Both the position numbers and the translations under genes were made by a program. Shown in pieces: positions 13,032-25,400 of a stretch of DNA of 64,000 nt (within the stretch, counting starts at the first letter, position 1; each line of letters opens with the position of its first letter). Source of the stretch: Diphasiastrum complanatum (Eukaryota; Streptophyta; Lycopodiopsida; Lycopodiales; Lycopodiaceae); assembly GCA_029204225.1 (NCBI GenBank), contig CM055093.1, positions 29,587,777 to 29,651,776 of the forward strand. Reading direction: 5' to 3'. The notes under the pieces were generated by a model. The model had not been told where the DNA came from and made no database searches. It saw only the letters and a program-made list of their open reading frames with translations.

Positions 13032-14399
13032 TGAGATCTGCTTGAGCATACCTTCTAGAAGCTAGTGAGAGATTGAACTCTACAAATTATGCTATTTGGA
13101 AGGTTAGGATGGAGTCACTCTTGGTGCTCCAAGACCTTTATGAGTTCTTGATTGAAGATGAAGATGAACCTCTAGGTGCACATGAGTTAATTAGATACAA
13201 GAAGAGATCTAGGCTTACACTTCATTGTGTGAAGATGAATGTGAGCAATGATTTGTTGAGAGAAGTATCAACATGTACTAGTGCTAAAGAGGCTTGGGAG
13301 TCTTTAAAATCAATCTATGAATCTAGTAACACTTCAAGAGTACTCATGCTTAGAAATTAGATTTTGCAAAGCATGAGGAGAAGTGAGGAGAGTGCACAGG
13401 ATTATGTACTTAGAATCAAGTCTCTAAATAGGGAATTGGCTTCCATTGGAGAGAAGATTCATGATGGAGAGCTTGTACAAATTGTCCTTAATGGTCTAAG
13501 GAGATGACTTTGCAAATTTGGTCCACCAAAGTTTTGCCATCCAAGACACTTTGCCAACTATAGAAAAACTTCATAGTGCATTAGTGGCTGAAGAGTGTAG
13601 GATGCTCCATGCAAAATCTAGAATGAGTTCCTTGCCTTTGCAAGATGGTGATGAGAAAGCCAATTTCTCATTCAAGGGCAAAAAGAAGACCAATGGAAAG
13701 AAGAAGCATCCAAAGGAGGCTAAAGAAGAGGATGATGCATCAAGCTCAAAGGACAAGTCAAAGCATAAATGCTTCTTTTCTGGAAAGAAGGGGCATTATG
13801 CATCTGAACGATACAAGAGGCTAAGAGCACAAGTGGAGGAGGACAAACAAGGAAACTTTGCAAAGGAGGAGGAGGAGGATGAAGTAGATGTATTCTTGAT
13901 GGCATCTACATCCTCACCAACAAGCAATAGCAATTCAAAAGACAATTGGTGGATTGACAGTGGGGCTAGCTCCCACATGTCTTGCGAAAAGGACTTTTTC
14001 TCAACCTTACACTCTTTCAATGTTGCTAAGAAGTTTGTCTTTATTGCAAATGATGAAGAGTGTAGGATAGATGATGTTGGCACCATCTCTTTGTGTCTAG
14101 AATCGTCAAAATGCATGGATCTAGAAAATGTCTTTTATGTACCATCAATCACCAAGAATATGCTTAGTGTTGGTCTACTCGTAGAAAGTGGTTTGGATGT
14201 CCACTTTAAGCATGGTGTTTGCTTCATCTTGAAGAATGATGTTTGCATTGCAAAGGGATTTAAACATGGAAGATTGTTTAAGTTGGAAGCTAGTGTTGCT
14301 TTTGAAAGAATGAGCTTGGCAAAGGAGGAGATCACTCAAGAGGAGATCTTGGCAAAGTGTGATTTTGCTTGCATTGAGGAGGAGCATAAAAAGGAGTAA
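13032..14399 (+). pseudogene. Copia gag-protease (family 3 element)
   Basis: The gag N-terminus (STNYAIWKVRMESLL, KMNVSNDLLREV, YVLRIKSLNRELASIGEK) is broken by an early stop after ATG 13032, another at about 13358, and a frameshift near 13505. It then continues as a long frame with a lysine-rich linker, a degenerate zinc knuckle (CFFSGKKGHYASERY, two of three cysteines lost), an intact protease site WWIDSGASSHM near 13950, and PSITKNMLSVGLL. The frame ends at 14399 with a glutamate-rich tail. The ~750 bp between the PBS and gag is untranslated leader. Confidence 0.8.
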
Positions 14400-14423
14400 G
14401 ATCTTGAGGATCAGCCTCAAAGC

Positions 14424-15179
14424 ATGAGAGTTCCAAGGGAGTCCTCAATGACAATGGCCGAGTCATCAAATTGCATGCAAATTGTCCATTCAAGTGTGCA
14501 TCTTGAAAGGGTGGTGAGCATTGGAGAGTCTACTATCTTTGAATACTTTTTGGAAAGTAGTAGTAGACATGACGTGACTTGTTTCTTACCTTTAAGATTC
14601 ATGGTGTTTATTACTTTGTATGACAAGACAATAAAATGGGATGCTTTGAAAGCTACATTTGTTGTAGATAAAGCAATTTCATTGGATAACTATTTTTGTA
14701 ATAGTTTGAATAGAGTCATAAAAGATGAAACATCATTTGCTTTGGAAATTTTTGTGTCCACATGCTTTGTGCATGATCATTCCAATGTAAGGACCAAATA
14801 TTATCCTATTTCAATGATAGGAATACAAGTAGATATTTGTAGAATATACTTGTTTTCAACCAAAGAATTTGTCAATGGTGGAAATGTGATCTTTCAAGAG
14901 TGGAAGATTTGTAAACTTGAAGAAGCACCTTTGGATCAACACCTTATTCAATTCATTGATGGTTTGGAGTCAAGTCAAGTGGAGGAGAAAGCTCAAGACC
15001 CGAGGACTCCAAGAAAAACCATGAGTATCAAGATGGAGCCATCTAGGCTCAATCATATGGATCAAGCAAGGCAAGTTGTCTTTGGAAACATTATGTATGC
15101 ACTTAGTAGTTTTATTGATGTATCTTCAAGTGCACAAAATGCCTTGGAATCCATGGCTTGGCATGATGTTTATTTTTGA
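14424..15179 (+). pseudogene. 251-codon open frame derived from Copia integrase/linker
   Basis: Starts at ATG 14424. It aligns loosely, by position, with Copia integrase C-terminus and linker: NYFCNSLNRV (like NYLCN), TKYYPISMIGIQVDICRIYLFSTKEFV (like the KGI.VGY...AYRV block; shown in part), VIFQEWK (like DVVF.E), EPSRLNHMDQARQVV (like EPKRLSYVDKGKQV) and QNALESMAWHD (start of RT). Divergence is heavy, the D-D-E core is gone and RT is absent, yet the frame has no stop. It could be chance preservation or a short-lived non-autonomous derivative. Confidence 0.5.
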
Positions 15180-15373
15180 CGTGTGCTACATGTATATAGA
15201 CACATTTATGGAACATCTTATAAGGGATCCTCTAAGAGGTGGTGAAAGATCCTTCATGGACATCATTCTCTATTGGAGTCTCAAAAGTTCCTTGTTTGTA
15301 GCTGGATTTTTTAGGCACTTCTAAAAGCTTTCATTCATCTATCAAGAGAGTTGTAAATAGATCAAGCTATATT

Positions 15374-15408
15374 TGAGGAGGAGTGTGAAGAAGTGCCAAA
15401 AATTGGCA
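15374..15408 (+). repeat. Polypurine tract and start of a 3' LTR
   Basis: GAGGAGGAG immediately precedes TGTGAAGAA at 15384, the same PPT-LTR junction style as the complete Copia at 61258-61266. After 25 bp the LTR is interrupted by the TGTGATGCC start of another LTR family. Confidence 0.6.
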
Positions 15409-16042
15409 TGTGATGCCACCTTATTGTTAAAAATTGAATATCAACATAAATATGGCATGATATACTCGAAAATGAAGATATGAGATGGTTAAGTATAAAT
15501 CATGAAGAGGCCTAAGTCATTTTTCAGGAATATATCTCCTAAGTACTTGCCTTGTAATTAAGGACAAGACCTTTAATAGGAAAGACATTGCCTTCGATAA
15601 CCTTTACTAGGTCGTCCACACAAAACGACTAGATACGAAAAGACATGTTAAACTAGAGTAACTTTAACTCTTAGTTAAATATACCTTTCATGGTATAATT
15701 GAATGTATACATAGTCTAATTGTTAACTAGACCCTTTCGTGGGAGCGACGCACCTGTTGTTTAACAGGTGTGTTTGTTCACCCCGTAGAACATATATACA
15801 TCTCACACTTCAGTCTCGAGCATCGAGAGAGAAGAGTTTATGCATATGTAACAGATTGAAGAAGTGAATAGAGTTCTGTGAGTTATTCTCTCTTATCTCT
15901 GTTCTCCACACTGCTGAGTGTGAGTGATCTTGAGTCTGCTAACAATCTCTAATGCATTATATGAATTTTTCTCTGATCAAACAGACTCTCTAGTGCATTA
16001 CAGTTCGTGAACACGATTAATTAATTGTCTATACAATCGCGA
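15409..16042 (+). repeat. Gypsy-type LTR fragment (same family as 9406-10813)
   Basis: Starts TGTGATGCCACCTTATTG and follows the 52360-51104 LTR (opposite strand there) through the AACGACTAGATACG and AACAGGTG blocks. Homology stops near 16042, about two thirds of the way along. Confidence 0.75.
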
Positions 16043-16091
16043 ATGCATTGATAGATATGGAGGGTACAATGTGGAAATTGAAAAAAATGAG

Positions 16092-17117
16092 CTAACTCTC
16101 ATTAATGTATTCCAAGAAATTCATTTCACCATCATAAAAGCCATGGCCAAATGGAAATAAGAAAGGAAACAACGTTGATTCCAAAGTAATTGTTTTGTCG
16201 TTGTTTTGGTTTATTGGTAATCCTTCGATATTGGTTGTAAATTGTATTGAGCGTTCATGTAGATATCCTTTGCTACGTAATTGGAGGTTTGAGTATTGGT
16301 AGATGTTAATTTTTGAGTGTTTTTGGCTAGATGTTGGTTGTGTGATGTCTTCCAAAATAACATAGTTGTGAATCATTGGATCTTTTTGCATTGTTTCAAA
16401 AGTTGATTCAAGTGGATCTTTATCAAGAATATCTTTCATTGTGTTCGCAGATACCAAACACAAGCCATTTTGACCAAGTTTTGTTTCGTACAAAGTAAGG
16501 ATCTTTTGTATGATCGGATTGTTTAAAAGCTTGTGGTTGAGTAACATTTTTATAATATTTGTTGTTTCTATAGTGTCTCTAGATTTTTGTAGGTTGATAT
16601 CAAAACAAACTATAGGATTTTCGAATATTCATCGTTTTCCAATTGTTTCTTGTAGATAGCTTGTCGCTCTACGTGTTGTTTCAATCGATACATCAATTAA
16701 AGATAAAGTTTGTAGTTCAATGGGATGAAGTTGCAAGATTGACCTTGCGTAACTAGGAGATAAGAATACTAAGTATTGTATTCAATATTTTTTTTTTTTG
16801 CACATCATGCAAACAAACCATTGGTTTGAATTTTCTTGGTCAGTTGTGTATTCAGACAAAATAGTATTAGCACTGGAATACGGGGGTATTTCATTTATGT
16901 CTTTTGAGACAAACATATTTTTCTTAGTTGGTTGAAACATGGATGCCCCACATGATGAGCAACATTTCATATTAGTGACTATTTTATTACATAAGGCAAT
17001 CCACTGAGATTCCAATGTAGTTATTTCAAACCATGTGTTTGAATAGGGTCGAAATTCATTTTTGCATTTTATTTGGGTTCGACATCTAGCAAAGGCTCGT
17101 CTATTTCTTCTATTCAT
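16092..17117 (-). pseudogene. Helitron-like replicase N-terminal fragment
   Basis: Two minus-strand frames joined by an almost open stretch (one internal stop near 16620). The right part (17117-16782) has two CxxC pairs (CCSSCG and CMMCKKKK), then the middle reads SYARSILQLHPIELQTLS. The left part (16547-16092) ends with ESTLFPFLFPFGHGFYDGEMNF. The L-F-P-x-L-F-P-x-G-x-G block after an asparagine-rich N-terminus is typical of Helitron/Helitron-like replicases. The Rep HUH motifs and helicase would lie downstream but are absent, since the sequence changes at about 16090. Alternative: another mobile element sharing this N-terminal region. Confidence 0.55.
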
Positions 17118-17978
17118 TTTAAGTTCAACTATCTATTATATTTATTAGTTGAATTTTGAATATGACATTGAAATGATGAGGATCACCTCTTGATTTTTGA
17201 AATATTATTTTGTTCTAATATTATATCAATTGTAGAAAATCCTGTAAAAACAACAAATAAATATTTTTAACATGTGTAAAATTTATTCAATCGAAGGACA
17301 TTGATAAAACCAAATCAACTCACGCTAGTTCAAGAGCAGTTCTAACAACAACAGTTTTCTCAAATCCATTTTCAATAATCTAAAACTACAAAGAAGGTGT
17401 TGTTAAAAAAAATCTAAGCTAGAGCATTTGAATCTAGGCTTGACTTGTGTCACGCTTGAGCCAGTATGTCAAGATAATTAGTAGATCTGGAAATTCTCAG
17501 TACTCACTGAAGGAGGGTAGGTCGAGCGATGGCGACTATTCCAAGCCAAGTCCACTATGAGATACTTGGAGTGAAGGTCTATCAGTGTTTATGCTTACCT
17601 ACAACCTACGATTGTTGTTACCATTAACAGTTCAAAACGTGAAGATCATGATCACATTTCTTAACATACGCAACATTGTGATGCAGTCGCTACCTCGAAA
17701 ATTCCCAGTACTCATCGGAGGAGGGTAGGTCGATATTGAATAGAGAATCTGCTGCAGTTTCTGATCGTTCGGAATTTTATTTGAATAGACAACATGCCTG
17801 ATAGAAGATATCGCAAGCTTTAGTCTGAGGACTCATCGAGTAATAGTACTTCATCACTGATGAGCCATTGGTGTCCGAACCTAGCAATCCCTTCTCTAAA
17901 GTTTTCTCTTGCTCGGAGAGGAAATAATTCAATCACATCCTGAGATGTTATCTCAAGTTGTTTGGTGTTTGCGCGCAC

Positions 17979-18027
<49 letters not shown>

Positions 18028-18100
18028 GCTAATAACGAAAGCTATTTTTTTGTTTGTCCCAACAATCAAACATTTTCTTAATTCCATCTAAATTCGTAGT
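17118..18100. other. Non-coding stretch with duplicated motif and (GA)n
   Basis: No gene seen. A ~35-bp phrase ending GGAGGGTAGGTCGA occurs twice, at about 17491-17525 and 17699-17732, in direct orientation about 207 bp apart. A pure (GA)n run lies at 17980-18023. Confidence 0.6.
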
Positions 18101-18159
18101 AGATCTGGAGCTGGATTGGTGCAAAACCCATCAAAAGAGATTTAGATAGTGCAAGCAGT

Positions 18160-19145
18160 ATGATTAGTCGGCTGGGAGATGAGTTTGAGATGCAAAAAAC
18201 AAATCAGCAAAGTTTGGAAGAAGCTAACAAAAAGCTCCAAATTGACCCTGCTTTAGCTCGGGAAGAAACTTTAGCTAGGAAATGCAAACTATTGGAAGTT
18301 GTCACTGTTCTTGAAAAGAGCCAAGAGACTAGCAGGGAACTTAGAGCACAAATGGAAATCCTGCACAAAAGTCTACTTAATGAAGATGAAGATCAGCATT
18401 CAATCTGTTGGTTAAATGAGAAGATAGATCCTTTTGCAGCATTGCCTCGAGACATAGGTTTTTTTCAAAGACGAACAGATTGCAATGGCAAAGTATTGTC
18501 CGTGGTTGCTGGGAAGATTAAAACAATAGAGCAACTTAATGAGGAACTAGACAGGCTAAAATCCTTATTGTGAAAGCAAGAACAACGAGATCGAAGGGAG
18601 TGCTTTGATGCTTGTGACACCATGAACAAGAAGGCAAAGATAAATCATAGGAAATAATTACAAGATCATCTGCAAGGAAAGGAAGATGGGATGCAGCTCA
18701 AAAAACAAAGCCGGTAATTAGCCCAGAGGAATATAACCACTACCTGGAACTATGTGATTCCTTACTCAGGTATGATCCTCATTCAACTTGAACACTTCTT
18801 CTATTGCCTCGTAAGTCCCTCTTTACTATTCTGTGAAACTGAAATACTCCTTGCAGATCTCTGCTGGCATACAAATCTAAATCACGGAATTTTGTCAACC
18901 GTTTATTGTTCACATTAAAGTTGGTTGTTCAAACAAAAATTTATAATAATGGCAATGGTCTTAACATCCTATGATTACTGGGTTCTGCTATGGCTATGTA
19001 GAGATGAATATATTCTCTTGAAACTCATACTGCATGGATTGCTACGTAGAAAATCATTACGTTTACTTTTTGTAAACCTCTAACCTCTGTATTCTCATTT
19101 TGCAGAAAGAACGTCGGACTCGAAAGGCGACTGGATAACTTACAA
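18160..19145 (+). CDS. Unrecognised coiled-coil protein, intron-containing, possibly broken
   Basis: From ATG 18160 a 137-codon frame is rich in E/K/L/Q heptads (SLEEANKKLQ, LARKCKLLEVVTVLEKS, QLNEELDRLKSLL). The same frame is open upstream to about 18119 (GAKPIKRDLDSASS), so the ATG may be internal to an exon. A TGA ends it at 18571-18573. In another frame, 18655-18770 reads as an exon, PVISPEEYNHYLELCDSLL, ending at a GTATGA donor, and 19107-19145 (after TTGCAG) reads KNVGLERRLDNL, ending at a GTACAT donor; together these continue the coiled coil. This looks like a real spliced gene or a recently broken copy. I do not recognise the family. Further exon-like text at 19550-19700 (YKESFKGAKDS) may belong to it. 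Confidence 0.45.
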
Positions 19146-19897
19146 AGGTACATCATAATTTGAACTTTATATTCTGTGTCAGACTTTCTGATTGATTGTT
19201 GGGAAGGATATGGCTCTCTGATCTGTTGAAAATAGGAATCTTGAAGAGACCCTAAATAAACCTTAAACCGTTAAGAAAGTAAACAATATAAATCTTCAAC
19301 ATGCGTGGCTGAAGTCATGCAGACATCCAGTCAACTAGTATATGTTGAACTGCTTAGTATCTTCACAAATCTTGGTTCTCGTTGTCACTTGGAGCTTTTT
19401 GTACTTGAAAGAGATTGCCTTAATGTGATGGAATTCTTGTAGGCCAAATCTAGAATACGTTTATCTTGTTCCTAAATGTTAAAGCTATGAATCATGTTGC
19501 AACAAAAACCAAATTCTGATGCGACATATGTAAGAGTTACAGCAGAGTCCACAAGTAGTTACTTCTGGGATCTATAAAGAATCTTTCAAAGGTGCCAAGG
19601 ATAGTGCCTCAAATGAAATGCAAGTCCCGAAAAGGATTTCTGAAAACGCATTAGTAACACTCCTCAATCAAGATCATCAACTCCTATCACTGATCTTTTA
19701 AAGGTGAAGACATCTTGGGAAGCTGAGCATCCCACACAAATTTATTGTGAGAGGAAGATTTTGCATGTAATTCAAATACCAAAGCGGAGACGATCGAATG
19801 ATGAAAATGAAAATCATGAAATCTCTCTATAATTGAAAACAATTTCTATTTTGATGCATATATAGAACGCGTGAGGTTGAGATATGACGAACTCACG

Positions 19898-19901
<4 letters not shown>

Positions 19902-19948
<47 letters not shown>

Positions 19949-20118
19949 GTACCTTATAATAGAATGAATGAATCCTCAAACCTCTTATTTGCTAGATCCA
20001 CACCAACTTATAACCGATGCATTTACCTTATTCTCATTATCATACAAGCGATGCACCCCGATACTCACCATCAACACAAAACTCCCCGATCTTCACTCAA
20101 GCGCTGGAGATACAGCTC

Positions 20119-20159
<41 letters not shown>

Positions 20160-20245
20160 AGCGTGTGACAAAGATATTGCGAAGAGAGAGAGAGACCACC
20201 GTAGACACGGGTGTGCGACATTCGAATAAACACACCCGATGGAAA

Positions 20246-20301
<56 letters not shown>

Positions 20302-20542
20302 CGCAAGAGAGGGACCCTAGACGACGTGTAGACGGTGTGCCACATCTAAGACCCTAGCATACACCCATGGAAAATGCCACATTATCATTAAAAATTAATG
20401 ATGTGGAGTTTTTTATATTTTATTTTTTACATGATGACGTGGAATTTCTCCTTCCAAAGGACTTTAAATTGGGTATTAGTTGGCCTTATAAAAATGTTGA
20501 AGGTCACATAATTTTGTTCCATAAAGTCTTTGGGGGGAGGCA

Positions 20543-20591
<49 letters not shown>
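19902..20591. repeat. Cluster of four (GA)n microsatellites
   Basis: Pure or nearly pure GA runs at 19902-19941, 20123-20153, 20249-20295 and 20545-20591, separated by 95-250 bp. The frames they create (ERERER or SLSLSL) are artefacts. No gene is seen between 19150 and 20680. Confidence 0.9.
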
Positions 20592-20595
<4 letters not shown>

Positions 20596-20689
20596 GAGTT
20601 TGAAGCACCTTCGAGTATTCAGATGTCTATGCTATATGCAAATCCCTTTTGACCAAAAAAGAAGCTCGATCCTGTCAACTGTAAGAATA

Positions 20690-21080
20690 TCCTTATCGAA
20701 TATTTGACCTCACACAAAGCTTACAGAATCTTTGAAGTAGATTCGGGATGAATATCTATCAGTTGAGATGTAGTGTTCTTGGAAGACAAATTTTTTGATA
20801 CTAAATAGAAGTAGCCAATGCAAGAGTTTGTTCCAACAACTTTATTTACCATCGACAAGCCTTGGCCTACAAATGTTTAAACAACAATCGAAGATATCCT
20901 AGTCATGCAACAAGGAGAGACATCCACTCAACAATCGATAATTGTTCAAAGATCTGCTCGAATCCGAAAGGAACTTGATCGATATATCCCTCAGACATTC
21001 ATCATTCATGTTGAACATGTCTTAGTTGCATTCTAGAATTCATGTGAGCCTGATGGTGAATCCCAAGTGATGGAATGACC
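20690..21080 (+). pseudogene. Copia integrase C-terminus/linker relic
   Basis: With two stops, the plus strand reads KAYRIFEVDSG, ISIS, DVVFLEDKFF, then RSARIRKELDRYIPQTF. This is the Copia integrase tail (AYR.., SRDVVF.E) followed by the basic proline-containing linker (R.S.R.R..P.RY) that precedes RT. The rest of the element is absent on both sides. Confidence 0.65.
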
Positions 21081-21500
21081 ATGTAGGAGCTAGTATTTGT
21101 AGCCATTTGCAATTAATGCAAGTCGACCCCTCTTAAAAAAAGTAGAGTGAGCCACCTTTTGATGGTGACCCCTAGTGGAGGAGCTAATTCCACTTGTAAT
21201 TTATGAAATTGTGGAATTGCCACTTGGACTCCACCTAAGCAACTCTCTTGCTTATTTAAGAGATCCCCCCTCTTGTGAGGGAGCTTTTTACATGTATTGT
21301 CTTCACTCTTGTTATGAAATAGAAGATCCTCCACGACTTTTGGCAATCTCGAGCTCCTTCATCATTCTAGTTTTCTTGAGTGATACTTTTATGATCATGC
21401 CTTTCATCCCTTTTTGTGTAGTTGTGGAATTAACTTAGTTTCTTGTTTTATTTCCTTATGCATTGTGGATTAGAGTGGATTAGCTTTCTTGTTGTGGATT
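21081..21500 (+). repeat. Probable LTR fragment with TATA-like core
   Basis: CTTATTTAAGAGATCCCCCC near 21245 resembles CTATAAAAGAGATCCTCC near 32702 inside another presumed LTR, with a similar downstream layout. No termini or PBS were found, so the assignment is tentative. Confidence 0.3.
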
Positions 21501-22360
21501 AGTGTAGAATCAAGCATTCAAGTAAACTAAATAGGCTGAAATTGTAGCTTAGATCTTGCATATCCATATACTTTTCAGTTCTTGATGTTCTTGGGAAGTC
21601 CAAGAATCAAGAGATGAGTGTTTCTTGATTCTTGCACTTGTTGTGCTTGATAATTAGCTTCTTGTTTCTTGTTCTTGATTTTGTTTGATGCATGTAGATA
21701 AATTGCAGTTTGTTAGGATCTGAAGTTCGTTTGATTTTTTTAGCATTTAGAAGTAGGAAATTGTGGGTGTTCATCTGAGTTGCATTCTGATCCATCGATG
21801 AGCATCATGACTTGCATGTCTTCAAGCAATGTGAGTACGTTTTCAAGAGTGCATGTTATCTGAGCATCATCTGACAGGCATGATAAAACACTATACTACA
21901 ACACTCAATCTTGCTGCTTGGATGAACGTTAACCAAGATTCAGATTGCCAAGAACCATATGTAGAGTCTGGTAATAGACAGTGAGAAAACCAAACCAAGA
22001 ACGGTGCCCAACTATAATATATCTGAGAATCAAAACGTTGATAGGGAATCAGTGAACATTTGACACCGTTGCCACTTGAAACACATAACAAATGCTTGAA
22101 AATGCATCCTCTGTACGTGACAATCACAAAAACTCAGATCGAAGCTCAAAATAATTTCCACGATTTTTTTGATATCTCTGTGAATTTTGATCAGACAAAT
22201 TTTTGCACTATTAGGCATTTTTTCTCTTTTGGCATAAAAAAATCCCTTACAAGAATTCGTCGACCCTCAAAACGTTGACTCAAAATTTGTGACCATCATT
22301 ACCAAATCATGGACACTGAGGATGATTTTTTAGTGAAGTTGCGAATTCCTGTCAAAAAAA
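21500..22360. other. No recognisable gene; upstream of 22472 frame
   Basis: Short frames only. It lies upstream of a clear TATA box and the long decayed frame starting at 22472, so it may be the promoter or LTR of that unit. Confidence 0.4.
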
Positions 22361-22374
22361 GTCTATATATAGAC
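22361..22374 (+). promoter_or_regulatory. TATA box upstream of 22472 frame
   Basis: TCTATATATAGACC, a strong plant TATA match, 98-111 bp upstream of ATG 22472. A short AT-rich leader would follow. Confidence 0.55.
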
Positions 22375-22471
22375 CTCCACCCTTCTCTCCATGAATTCAT
22401 TTTAGATTCGTGCTCTTGAGTTCATGCAAAAAAAATTTAAAATTCTCATAGCAATCTAAAATCACTACATT

Positions 22472-25400
22472 ATGGCCTCCCGCGATTCCTCGCTCAGTAA
22501 ACCCCCTTGCCCTTATTCAGGGGACAGTTTTATGATTTGCATCAAGAATTACGCCGAGCAGCTCATCCTGGCCAAGGATATCCTCACAACCCTTGGTTTT
22601 AATCTGACTCATTTCCGTGACCAACAGAGCGAGAGCTTGATCCAAGCGGCCTACTCCACCTATTCGGATGACCTCCAAACTTTCAAGCTTACATCTAAGA
22701 GTGACAGCTATACAATCATCAACGTTTCTCCTGAGGATCTCCAGAGCATGGGCTTCCCTAATCTCGAAGAGACAATCCATGGCAAGGGCACCAGCTATGA
22801 TGCCAAGTACTTTACAAAGTTTTTGACAGAGGACGACAAAACCATTGTCCAAACCAATGACGGGATCGCCATACGCCTCATCACATATCCCCATCTACGG
22901 GCCGCCTCAGAAATCCTCTTCACCATGGTCGAAGTGCATACTGCCAAGATGCATCGCATACCACCAAGCGACCTCTTCTCTTTGACCCTCACCATGGACG
23001 ATCCCACTCAAAATTACAAGTGGGCTGAGAAGGTAGCAGAGAAGATGTGCGGAGTTTTGAAAGCCAGAAAACCAACTGCCAAATGTGGATATCTCCTCCA
23101 CATGTTGGTCACCAAACAGTTGGGATCTAGGGTGGCTACTACCATCAAGGAACTGGATGATCTCTATCCAAGCACAAAAAAGTGAGTCACCCCCCAACCA
23201 ACAGCAGAACCAATCTCACCAGTCCCATCTACTAAGAAGCATAAAGGGAAGGCGATCAACATAGAAGCCAATGTCCCTCACGACATTTTATCCAGCGACA
23301 TCGGGTGTGAGTATGCTGAATCCAAAGGGAGCCTTAAACCCTCTCAGGTCCCAAAGGAGGTCCTAGAGCAGCAGGCGGCCTTACCTCATCAGGCCCAGCA
23401 AGGCAGGCAAGTAGTAGCGGCAGCAGCAGGCAGCTCAGTGGCGGCAGGCACTTCAAATTTTGATCCTATGGGCGTGGTTTCGTCCACACAGGCAACCTCC
23501 ATAACCCCATCTCCCTCACTTGCTCTCACACTCCCACCACCACCCCCACCATTTACTGCCGCCTCCACACATCACTAACTCTCAACATGGGCTTCACTTC
23601 CACAATTCCACAAAAGCCCTCACCTATACAAATCTCCACCCTACCTGACTCCACAGTCAACGTAGATGATTTTGCATTACAATTACTAACCACACTTCCA
23701 TCAACCGCCGTCACCACTAACCCAATCCACAAATCTCCGCCACGCAGTAACTCCCCACCTCTTTCACCCATCAATCCTCAATCATCTCCACCTGTCTTTC
23801 ATACATCTCCATCTAACCCTGCTCCTGAATTTCTACCCTTTAACCCAATGTCGTATCCTAACTACACACGCGCACCCTCCCTGACATTGGTCCTTGGGGC
23901 GAGAGCAGTTACCCCTTGCAGTCCAAAAAGCGGTATGGTTGGCGAATGAGCTTCAATACAATCTATTCGGCACCCTAGGGGGACAATATACTATGCGGCA
24001 ATTCGACGATGGTGCTATGGTGGACTTTCAAAAAGAAAAAGCAAGGTTGGAGGAGGAAAAAAAACAACAACAACTGCAAATTTAGAACCGCACCAATTAT
24101 AATCAACAACAGTAGAAGATGTTACTCCACCTCCAGAACCAGCTTCAAGTGAAGGTATCCAACATGCAGCATACCATTGATAACCTCAAAGCCGAAAAGG
24201 ATGAGGCTGTAGCAGATGCACAAGCAGCATGTTCTGCTATGAAGGAACAGTTGGAATTGGTCGACTTCAATGACTTCGCACCACCAGCTATTTATGAGGG
24301 AACTGCCATTCCAGTGGTGGCCTATCAAACGCTGGCCCAAAAGTTGAAAGCCATGACGGAGCAGCACACAAAATTACATCAATCATACCTTGCTTCCGTC
24401 GAGGCCCTGAACCAGCACATTGCCATCTTGGAAGAACGCTTAAAGACAACTGTCCAATCGACACCGTATGTTCATGCAGAGCACGCCCAATTCCATGATT
24501 CAGGGCACCACTTTGATGGACCAGATGGTGGAGATGGATCAGGATTCCAATAGCCTCCTCCTGATACTCAAGGCTCCTCATTTCAAGGCCAACCCCTAGG
24601 GCAAGGCTCTCAAGCACCAACCAATCCATCAGGCTTTGGGGGTACCAACTCCCAACATTATCTTTTTCCTTCCACCGCTTCTAACCCTCTCGACACCACT
24701 AACCCCCCATTTATTCCACGACAATTTTCTCTTGAGTCACAAAGAATTGCTGAAGCTAACCCCTCGCCTCCTCTCTCTCCTGAACCTGACCCCCAAATTC
24801 AACATGAGATTTCCTCTGAAGCACCAACCATCCGGCACAGAATCACGCCCATAGAACCAAGCAAGGAGTTGCACGACTCTCAGGTGTTTGCCAGGAAATA
24901 TCCAACAACAAAAGAGCGAGGTGGCTACATATTGCCAGATTTGGACCAGAGTCAAACACATAAAGAAGCAGTTAAACTCATGGATCCACAACCTCTCTGG
25001 CGCCATCAGCTCTTCCTACAAAGTAAGACCTTGATGACACGGTATATTGAAGCTCCCTCCTACATGCGCACAAATCCTTATTACTATCCAGTAGCGAGGC
25101 GAGAATCGTTTCCTGCCACCAAGGTCAAGAATAGGATATTTTGGCCCAAGCTCACATGCGTCAATACCGGCAATTTAGCCAAAGACATGGTCACCAACTG
25201 TCAAGTATTCTACCAGAAGCACCATGGCAATCCTGATCGCGACATCAGATATTTTGCGGATCGAGGACTATCCTTAATCGCCCTTGATATCAATAAACCC
25301 CTGCGAATGCAAGACGGCCATATCAACGTAGCAAGGCTCTATTATCGCGCTGCACTAACTTCTGCCCTGCACGTTGATATGGTGGAGCTATGGAAAACCC

